A stretch of DNA of 64,000 nt. It comes from Desulfovibrionaceae bacterium (lineage in GTDB: Bacteria; Desulfobacterota; Desulfovibrionia; Desulfovibrionales; Desulfovibrionaceae). A program made the position numbers and the translations under genes. The notes under the pieces are model-generated. The model saw nothing but the letters and a program-made list of their open reading frames with translations. It searched no databases and was not told the origin of the DNA. Below are positions 57,275-64,000 of this stretch, one piece after another (the stretch's first letter is position 1; the number at the start of each line of letters is the position of its first letter). The stretch spans positions 62,001 through 126,000 of the forward strand of contig JAFLSV010000001.1 in the NCBI GenBank assembly GCA_022510785.1. Direction: 5' to 3'.

Positions 57275-58855
57275 ATGTTGGAATATCTGCGAATCCGCGA
57301 TCTGGCCCTGATTGAGGACATGGAACTGGAATTCGGGCCGGGCATGAATGTTCTGACAGGTGAAACCGGCGCGGGTAAAAGTTTCATTCTCAAAGCCATC
57401 AACTTTCTGCTGGGCGACAAGCTCAGTGTGGATATGGTGCGGCCGGGCCGTGAACGCGCCCAGGTGGAAGCCCTGTTTGCCGGAAATGACGGCGCTCTTG
57501 TGTTGCGCCGCGAGCTGATGGCCGAAACAGGGCGCAGCCGCTTTTTCCTAAACGGCAATCTGAGTTCGCAGGATGTCGTGCGCGATCTGCGCCCATCGCT
57601 GGTGCTCCATGCCGGTCAGCACGGCCAGCAGCGCCTGCTGCAACCCGCGTATCAGGCCTTTCTGGTGGATTCCTTCATGGCCGCACCGGAATTGCTGGAA
57701 CAAAAGGATATGGTTTTAAAGAGCCTGCGCGCATGCGCCGACCAGCGGCGCGACCTTGAGGCAAAAGTGACAGTCTTGCGCGAACGGCGCGACCTGCTCG
57801 AAATGCAGCAAAAAGAAATTGACCGCGTGGCGCCTGAAGCGGGCGAGGAAGAACGCCTGGAAGCGCAGCGGGCCGAATTGCGGAGCGTGGAACGCTTACG
57901 CGAGCAATATGACCGGGGGCTCGGACTTTTGCGCGGTGAAGACGGGCACGGACTGCTGGAATTTTTGGGTGGTCTGGAACGTGTTCTGGAAACGTTGGGC
58001 CATGATGACGACACACTGACCCCGTTTCTGGACTCGCTTCTCAGCTTCCGGGAAGAAATGCAGGAACTGGATCGGCTGTTTCGCCACCCTCCCCTGCCCG
58101 CCGGCACGGGGGATCCGGATCAGCTGGAAGCCCGCCTGTACGCGCTTGCCCAGCTCAAACGCAAGCTGCACAGAACCCTTCCGGAAATCTTATCCCTTAA
58201 AGAAGAAGTTGAACAAAATCTTTCCTTTCTTGATTCCTGCGGCCTGGATATCCACCGCCTGGAAAAACAGGAAAGTGAACTGGCCCAGACTTTGTCCGGC
58301 TTGCTGGACAGGATCAACAGCGAACGCAGAACGGCGGCCGCACGTTTTTGCCGCGCTCTGGAAGGGGAATTGGCCGGGCTGGGCTTTTCCGACCGCGTGC
58401 ATGTGGAGCCGGACATGACGCTTTATGAGCTATGGCCCGCTGTCGGCGCCGTCCCGGCCTGCCAGGAGGAACGTGTGCGCCTCTTGTGGGCGCCCAACCC
58501 CGGCCAGCCTCCGCAACCCCTGGATCGTATTGCCTCAGGCGGGGAACTTTCGCGTTTTCTGCTGGCCGTGGTCGGCCTGCAGGCCCAAAGCGAGGGAGCC
58601 ACGCTCATTTTTGACGAAGTGGACGCAGGCGTGGGCGGTCTTACCCTCAACCGGGTGGCGGAACGCCTTGAGCGGCTGGCAGGGCGGCGGCAAATGCTGC
58701 TCATCACCCACTGGCCGCAGCTGGCGGCACGGGCTGGGCGACATTTTCGCGTCACCAAGGAAGTTCTGGACGACGAAACCTTTACCCGATGTCAGCGCCT
58801 GCGTGACGACCAGCGCGATGCGGAACTTGCCCGTATGGCCGGACAGGAAGACTGA
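57275..58855 (+). CDS. recN: DNA repair protein RecN
   Basis: MLEYLRIRDLALIEDMELEFGPGMNVLTGETGAGKSFIL, IASGGELSRFLLA, LIFDEVDAGVGG. Confidence 0.93.
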   Translation: MLEYLRIRDLALIEDMELEFGPGMNVLTGETGAGKSFILKAINFLLGDKLSVDMVRPGRERAQVEALFAGNDGALVLRRELMAETGRSRFFLNGNLSSQDVVRDLRPSLVLHAGQHGQQRLLQPAYQAFLVDSFMAAPELLEQKDMVLKSLRACADQRRDLEAKVTVLRERRDLLEMQQKEIDRVAPEAGEEERLEAQRAELRSVERLREQYDRGLGLLRGEDGHGLLEFLGGLERVLETLGHDDDTLTPFLDSLLSFREEMQELDRLFRHPPLPAGTGDPDQLEARLYALAQLKRKLHRTLPEILSLKEEVEQNLSFLDSCGLDIHRLEKQESELAQTLSGLLDRINSERRTAAARFCRALEGELAGLGFSDRVHVEPDMTLYELWPAVGAVPACQEERVRLLWAPNPGQPPQPLDRIASGGELSRFLLAVVGLQAQSEGATLIFDEVDAGVGGLTLNRVAERLERLAGRRQMLLITHWPQLAARAGRHFRVTKEVLDDETFTRCQRLRDDQRDAELARMAGQED

Positions 58856-58983
58856 GACCGGTACGGCGTATGGCGGTATTTCCGCTTTCACGGGCTTCGT
58901 GAACGGTTCTTCGCGGCGCCTCGCTCATCCATGATGTTGTGCCAGGCCAGCGGCGTTGTGCGGTCAGAAAGCCGTGAACCTGT

Positions 58984-59460
58984 CTATTCGTGATGATAAG
59001 GGGTGTTGCGCAACAGGGACTCTGCCCTGTATAGTTGCTCAAGCAGCAGCACCCGGGCCAGCTCGTGGGGCAGTGTTTGCGGGCCGAAGGCCACCAGGTG
59101 GCGGGCCCGCGTCCGCACGGCCTCGTCCAGGCCGAAGGGGCCGCCCACCACAAAGCAGGGGCGGCGCGTAGCGTCAGCGGATATTTCGTCCAGCCAGCGC
59201 GCAAAATCGCGCGACGTGCGGGAGCTGCCGCGCTCGTCCAGGCAGATGACAATGTCGCCTGGCGCAAGAATGCGCAGGATATTCCTGCCCTCTTCCTGAA
59301 CTTTACGCTCCGGGGGCAGGGCCGGGTCGGCATCGCGGACGACGCTTTCTGTCACGGTGCGCCAGCGGGCAAGCCGTTCCAGATAGTGGTTCGCGGCATC
59401 GCGCCAGAACCCTGCGCGCGGACGCCCCACAGTGATAAGGCGTAAAGGTTTAAGGCTCAT
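58984..59460 (-). CDS. rlmH: 23S rRNA (pseudouridine1915-N3)-methyltransferase
   Basis: ICLDERGSSRTSRDFARWLD, FVVGGPFGLDEAVR, LLEQLYRAESLLRNTPYHHE. Confidence 0.94.
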   Translation of the reverse strand: MSLKPLRLITVGRPRAGFWRDAANHYLERLARWRTVTESVVRDADPALPPERKVQEEGRNILRILAPGDIVICLDERGSSRTSRDFARWLDEISADATRRPCFVVGGPFGLDEAVRTRARHLVAFGPQTLPHELARVLLLEQLYRAESLLRNTPYHHE

Positions 59461-59502
59461 GCGGGCAGGCTACCCCGCGCAAGCCACGGAGGCAAGGCAT
59501 AC

Positions 59503-60132
59503 ATGCGGCGGATTTCCATGCATGAGGCGGCAACCCGTTTGAAAAACGGGGGGCTTGTGCTGTACCCCACCGAAACATTTTTCGGCATAGGATGCCGCGT
59601 GAGTGATGAGGATGCCATTGCCCGTGTTTTTCAGGTGAAGCGCCGACTGCTCGCCATGCCCCTGCCCGTTATTCTGGCGGATGCGGAGCAGCTGCCTCTG
59701 GTCGCGCAGGTGGAGCCGAGCCTCACTGACGATGTGAGGCGGCTGACGAGCCTGTTCTGGCCTGGCCCCTTGTCAGTCATTCTGCCCGCGCGTATGCATA
59801 TTTCTCCCCTGCTGACAGGGGGAACCGGCCATATTGCGGTGCGTGTCAGTCCCCATCCGGTGCCGGGCGAGCTGGCCGCGCTGGTCGGCGAACCCATTGT
59901 GGCCAGCAGCGCCAATATCAGCGGACAGCCGGCTGTGACCCGGGCCGAAGCCCTGAATGCTGAACTTGTTGAAGCGGTCGGGGCCGTGCTGGATCAGGGC
60001 CCGGCGCCTTTGGGCGGCGCGCCTTCCACTCTGGTGGAGCCGCTGGGCAAGGGCCGGCTGCATATACACCGTTCTGGCGCTGTCACTGAGGATCACCTTC
60101 AGGCCGCCGCTTTTCTGCCCGAAAGGCCCTGA
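59503..60132 (+). CDS. tsaC: L-threonylcarbamoyladenylate synthase
   Basis: LVLYPTETFFGIGCRVSD, FQVKRRLLAMPLPV, WPGPLSVILPA, VASSANISGQPAVT. Confidence 0.92.
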   Translation: MRRISMHEAATRLKNGGLVLYPTETFFGIGCRVSDEDAIARVFQVKRRLLAMPLPVILADAEQLPLVAQVEPSLTDDVRRLTSLFWPGPLSVILPARMHISPLLTGGTGHIAVRVSPHPVPGELAALVGEPIVASSANISGQPAVTRAEALNAELVEAVGAVLDQGPAPLGGAPSTLVEPLGKGRLHIHRSGAVTEDHLQAAAFLPERP

Positions 60133-60198
60133 AGCATCCAGGGTTTTGGTGTCGCCGTCTTTGAAATCCCGGCGACTGAATCTACAAGGAGAAGAAAC

Positions 60199-61056
60199 GT
60201 GGAAAAAGCGACACACGAGACGCTGCGGCATGAAATAGAGGACGCTGTGCGCCTTGCGCGGGAAAAAAATCCCCTGGCGCCGTCCATTACCAATACGGTG
60301 ACTGTCAATGTGGTGGCCAATGCGCAGCTTGCCGTAGGCGGATCGGCGGCCATGATTTATCTGCCGGATGAAGGGGAAACCATGGCTGAAGTGGGCGACG
60401 CCATGTATATCAATATGGGCACGCTGTTTCCCGTTTACGCGGAAACCCTGCCGCGCACGGCAAAGGCGCTTTCACGGCAGGGAAAGCCGTGGGTTGTGGA
60501 TCCCGTGGGCATCGGAACCGGCGGTCTGCGCACGAGCCTTTTGCTGGGGTTTCGCGCGGAGAAGCCGACGATTATCCGGGGCAACGCGTCGGAGATCATC
60601 GCGCTGGCAAGGCTGTGGGAGCTGTGTGGCGGCAATGCGGGCGTTCGCGGCGTTGACGCCACGGATACGGTGGAGGAGGCGCGCCCCGCGGCGATAGCCC
60701 TTGCGCGTCATACGGGTGGGGCGGTGGCCGTGTCGGGGGTCGTGGATCTCGTCACGGATGGGAAAGTCATGGCGCGGGCAGAGGGCGGATCGAAATTTTT
60801 ATCCATGATTACGGGAGGCGGCTGCTCCCTGGGCGGCGTGACGGCGGTGTATGCGTGCGTGGCGGCGCCTTTTGTCGCGGCGCTGACGGCCACGGCAATT
60901 TATAATTTCGCTGGGGTCAAGGCGGAAAAACGCGCCGAGGGGCCGGCAAGCTTTCAGACGGCGTTTCTTGACACGCTCTACCGGGCGACGCCGGAGGATG
61001 TAAGCGCCCAGCCCTTCACGCTGGAATCTGTCGAAAAAGAGGAAGGACACAGATGA
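60199..61056 (+). CDS. thiM: hydroxyethylthiazole kinase
   Basis: NPLAPSITNTVTVNVVANAQLAVGGSAAM, WVVDPVGIGTGGLRTSLLL, GNASEIIAL, MITGGGCSLGGVTA; GTG start. Confidence 0.92.
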   Translation: MEKATHETLRHEIEDAVRLAREKNPLAPSITNTVTVNVVANAQLAVGGSAAMIYLPDEGETMAEVGDAMYINMGTLFPVYAETLPRTAKALSRQGKPWVVDPVGIGTGGLRTSLLLGFRAEKPTIIRGNASEIIALARLWELCGGNAGVRGVDATDTVEEARPAAIALARHTGGAVAVSGVVDLVTDGKVMARAEGGSKFLSMITGGGCSLGGVTAVYACVAAPFVAALTATAIYNFAGVKAEKRAEGPASFQTAFLDTLYRATPEDVSAQPFTLESVEKEEGHR

Positions 61057-61358
61057 ATGTTCTGGTTGCGTTGGCGATAGCGCCCTATGGAACAGGCGAG
61101 GAACTTTCGGCGGAGGTGGCGGAGGTCATCCGCGTGATTCGCGCCTCGGGGCTCAAAAACAGGACAAATTCCATGTTTACCGAAATTGAGGGCGAGTGGG
61201 ATGATGTCATGCGTGTGGTGAAGGATGCGACGTTCGTTCTGGCGGGCAAGGGCATACGCACGGAAGTCGTTTTAAAGGCGGATCTGCGGCCCGGCTATAC
61301 CGATATGATGACCACAAAGACGGCGCGTGTCGAAAAAATATTGGAAGGCGGGCAATGA
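61053..61358 (+). CDS. MTH1187-family thiamine-binding protein
   Basis: MNVLVALAIAPYGTGEELSAEVAEVIRVIRASGLKNRTNSMFTEIEGEWDDVMRVVKDA. Confidence 0.85.
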   Translation: MNVLVALAIAPYGTGEELSAEVAEVIRVIRASGLKNRTNSMFTEIEGEWDDVMRVVKDATFVLAGKGIRTEVVLKADLRPGYTDMMTTKTARVEKILEGGQ

Positions 61359-62068
61359 AGACCATGCGGGAGGCGTTGGATATTTCTGCCTATCTGGTTG
61401 TAGGCCCGGAGAACACACAGGGGCGTCCCGTCCGTGACATTGTCCGCGCGGCGCTGAGGGCGGAATTCACCTGCGTGCAGATCCGCTCGAAGGAAGCAAG
61501 CGCCCGGGAGATGATCGACCTGCTCCGCGGCGCGGCGGAGGAAATTGCGGCGGCAGGCGCGTCGGAGCGTGTGGCTCTTCTGGCGGATGATCGGCTGGAT
61601 GTCGTTCTGGCGGCGCGAAACCTTGGTGTCAAGGTGGACGGCGTGCATGTCGGACAATCGGATATTCCGCCGGAGATTTGCCGCGCGTATCTGGGACAGG
61701 CCGCCGTGGTCGGCCTTTCCGCGCGGACGGATGAACTCATCAGCTATGTGCGGGACACCGATACCGGCGCCATCGATTATTTCGGCGCGGGGCCGCTTCA
61801 CGAGACAGCGACGAAGCCGGACTGCGGGCGCGACGCTCAGGGAAATATTATCACGCGCAGCTTTGCAGAGCTTGAAGAACTGGCCGCGTCAAGCCCCATA
61901 CCGGTCGTCGTCGGGGGCGGCGTTAAAGTTTCGGACATCCCCAACCTGGCAAAAACAGGCGTGGCCGGTTTTTTTGTCGTCAGCGCCGTGGCGGGCGCGC
62001 CGGATCCGGAAAAAGCGGCGGCGGAGCTTGTTGCCGCCTGGCGGAAAAACAGGGAGCATAATTCATGA
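61355..62068 (+). CDS. thiE: thiamine phosphate synthase family protein
   Basis: VQIRSKEASAREMIDLLRGA, LLADDRLDVVLAARNLGVKVDGVHVGQSD, VVGLSARTDE, YFGAGPLHETATKPD, VVVGGGVKVSDIPNLAKTGVAGFFVVSAV. Confidence 0.9.
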   Translation: MKTMREALDISAYLVVGPENTQGRPVRDIVRAALRAEFTCVQIRSKEASAREMIDLLRGAAEEIAAAGASERVALLADDRLDVVLAARNLGVKVDGVHVGQSDIPPEICRAYLGQAAVVGLSARTDELISYVRDTDTGAIDYFGAGPLHETATKPDCGRDAQGNIITRSFAELEELAASSPIPVVVGGGVKVSDIPNLAKTGVAGFFVVSAVAGAPDPEKAAAELVAAWRKNREHNS

Positions 62069-62559
62069 AAAAGAGTGCCAGATGTCCTCACTGCGGGGCG
62101 GAAATCGGCAAATACCGCAATCCCTTTCCCACGGCGGATGTTGTCATCCATGACCCCGATCGGGGTATCGTCCTGGTAAGGCGGGGGCATGAACCCCTGG
62201 GCATGGCGTTGCCCGGAGGCTTTGTGGAAGAGGGAGAAAGCGTGGAACAGGCCGCCGTCCGGGAAATGCGCGAAGAAACAGGCCTTGATGTGGAACTTGC
62301 GGGTATTCTTGGCGTCTATTCCGCCCCCGGGCGCGATCCGCGATTTCACACCATGACCGTCACCTTTGTGGGAAAGGTGGCTGATCCCGATGCATTGTGC
62401 GCCGGCGACGATGCGGCCGACGCCTCTTTTTACCCCCTGGACGCCCTGCCTGAGCCTTTGTGTTTTGATCATGCGAGGGCCGTGGAGCATTTTCGCCAAT
62501 ATCTGGCCGGGCAGCGGCCTCTTCTGCCCTGCTGTGAGCCTGTCCCTTCGCCTGCCTGA
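62065..62559 (+). CDS. NUDIX hydrolase with N-terminal zinc-ribbon-like motif
   Basis: CPHCGAEIGKYRNP; GGFVEEGESVEQAAVREMREETGLDVE Nudix box. Confidence 0.93.
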   Translation: MKKSARCPHCGAEIGKYRNPFPTADVVIHDPDRGIVLVRRGHEPLGMALPGGFVEEGESVEQAAVREMREETGLDVELAGILGVYSAPGRDPRFHTMTVTFVGKVADPDALCAGDDAADASFYPLDALPEPLCFDHARAVEHFRQYLAGQRPLLPCCEPVPSPA

Positions 62560-62765
62560 TTCGGGAAAATTTTTTCACGCCGTCCGCATGTTCCACACTG
62601 CCCGGGAAAAGCGGAAATCCAGGCCAGCCGGCACCTTTCAGGCCTTTTCGGAATCTTTCTTGAGAATATCTTGAGTTTTTGACAAATTCCATGTACAGCA
62701 AAAAGCATACATGACCGGGACGGACAGCAGGGTCGGAATTTTCAGACCCCAACGAGGAATGCCGC

Positions 62766-63188
62766 ATGCCACAAGTCGCCGCGCGCATAAGCGATGAACA
62801 GGAAAAATGGCTCAAGGACTATTTTCGCACCAAAAGCGCCGGTGCGGAGTTCATTCTGCCGTGGGCTGTGGATACCTTTTTCCGGGCCATCAATTCGCTG
62901 AAAGCCATGTTTACCGGGCCGGAACTGAAAACCATCGTCGAAGCCCACAAGGATATGCGCCTCATGCCCGATCACACGCGTCTTTCCTATCTCATGCTGC
63001 GGGTTCTGGATGCATGCGATACCAACAGCCTGCATATCCGGAACGGCGCCAGCCGTTCCAGCCTGGAAGCCAAGCTGAAGCGGCTGGATGACACTCAGGC
63101 AACGGCTCTTATGGTGTGGGCCTCGGCGTTCTGGGTCAGCCGCAACTGCTCGGCGGAAAATCTGGATGAATACATCAAGGCCTATTGA
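62766..63188 (+). CDS. hypothetical protein
   Basis: 140-aa ORF in a GC-appropriate frame; family not recognised. Confidence 0.6.
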   Translation: MPQVAARISDEQEKWLKDYFRTKSAGAEFILPWAVDTFFRAINSLKAMFTGPELKTIVEAHKDMRLMPDHTRLSYLMLRVLDACDTNSLHIRNGASRSSLEAKLKRLDDTQATALMVWASAFWVSRNCSAENLDEYIKAY

Positions 63189-63212
63189 GAGATTTTTTAT
63201 GCGCGCGCCAGA

Positions 63213-63240
63213 GGGGCGGCGGGCATAAACCCGCGGCCCC
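63213..63240 (+). terminator. hairpin terminator after 62766-63188
   Basis: ggggcggcggg-cataaa-cccgcggcccc (one mismatch) followed by tttgtttttc. Confidence 0.7.
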
Positions 63241-63260
63241 TTTGTTTTTCGGGGTACTGT

Positions 63261-64000
63261 ATGGCGGTATATGTCCGCAGCCGCATGTTTTTTTCCGTAA
63301 GCATCCTCGTCATGCTGGCAGCTGGCGCCTATGTCTCATGCCGCCTGCTTGCGGGGCGTCAGCTTCCTCTGTGGCTGATCATCGCGCTGACCTGTTTCAT
63401 TCTGCTGATTTCCCAGACCATTTCCCTGATGCGGCTCCTCATTATTTCCGCGGCAAAGATACCCTTTGCCTGGCTGCGGGTGGGGGGATTCATGGCCTGC
63501 CTGTTCACAACCGCGGTCAGTCTGCTCGTTGTCCGCGACCTTGTTCTCATCCTGTTGTGGATTGGGCAGCGCATGCCCGGAGCGGCCGCGACGGCCGCAC
63601 TGGCAGCCTGGCTGAACACGCCGCGTGCGGATGCCTGTCTGCTGGGCGGCAGTGTGCTTGCAGCCGCTTTTTTCATGTGGCGTACCCTGAGGGTACCACG
63701 CATCCGCGAAGTGGAAATTTCCATGGACGCTCTGCCGCATGAACTTGACGGACTGCGGCTTGCCCAGCTCAGTGATTTGCATATGGGGTCAACCTTCAAC
63801 GGCCAGTGGCTGCGCGAGGTTGTGGAACGCACCAACGCCATGCAGCCGGATTTTGTGCTGCTTACCGGCGATCTGGTGGACGGCAGGCCCGCCGTGCTTG
63901 GTGAGGACATGAAAGCGCTTGGCACGTTGAAGGCCCGATATGGCGTGCTGATAACCGTGGGCAATCATGAATATTATTCCGGCCTCATGCCCTGGGTGCA
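63261..64000 (+). CDS. membrane-anchored metallophosphoesterase, truncated by the window edge
   Basis: ATG 63261 open to the end; TM N-terminus, then LDGLRLAQLSDLHMGSTFNG, DFVLLTGDLVDG, GVLITVGNHEYYSGL; absent from the ORF track because it has no stop. Confidence 0.88.
   Translation, partial: MAVYVRSRMFFSVSILVMLAAGAYVSCRLLAGRQLPLWLIIALTCFILLISQTISLMRLLIISAAKIPFAWLRVGGFMACLFTTAVSLLVVRDLVLILLWIGQRMPGAAATAALAAWLNTPRADACLLGGSVLAAAFFMWRTLRVPRIREVEISMDALPHELDGLRLAQLSDLHMGSTFNGQWLREVVERTNAMQPDFVLLTGDLVDGRPAVLGEDMKALGTLKARYGVLITVGNHEYYSGLMPWV

Noticed and set aside
60132-60198. TPP riboswitch before thiM
   Set aside because: Leader is only 66 bp and no CUGAGA / ACCUGAUCUGG-type core is present.
1-64000. 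CRISPR arrays, tRNA or rRNA genes, complete IS elements or prophage genes
   Set aside because: None could be recognised by eye; spacing between genes is short and no direct-repeat/spacer pattern or cloverleaf was found. A tRNAscan/ISfinder run would be decisive.

Overview
This 64 kb window is a mostly GC-rich, densely packed bacterial chromosome segment. Gene content (CbiK, DctP/DctQM TRAP genes, MlaEFDCA, lone HypC, RdgC-like) suggests a Desulfovibrio-type lineage, but that is inference. Most of it is housekeeping: purM; rpmF-plsX-fabH-fabG-acpP-fabF; glyA; dCMP deaminase-ribD-ribE-ribBA-ribH-nusB; leuS-lptE-holA; radC; lon; rsmG-plsC-rarA-rsmE; secG-tpiA; dnaE; recN; rlmH; tsaC; thiM/thiE. 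The strongest unusual signal is an AT-rich gene on the minus strand (23155-25141) directly downstream of the mlaEFDCA operon. It encodes two tandem, duplicated GT8-type glycosyltransferase domains. The supplied ORF track starts it late, at a TTG inside the gene. The real start appears to be an ATG at 25141 with an AGGAG ribosome-binding site, and that ATG is put out of frame by a (GA)10 dinucleotide tract at about codons 42-48. This is the architecture of an SSR contingency (phase-variable) locus captured in the OFF state: 11, 8 or 5 GA units would restore the frame. Secondary observations are a degenerate dispersed repeat near 23.1 kb and 35.6 kb, a possibly split RdgC-like gene pair, an unrecognised 584-aa protein, a thiM/thiamine-binding/thiE/NUDIX overlapping operon, and permease-only oligopeptide ABC genes. 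No tRNA, rRNA, CRISPR array or intact IS element was recognised.
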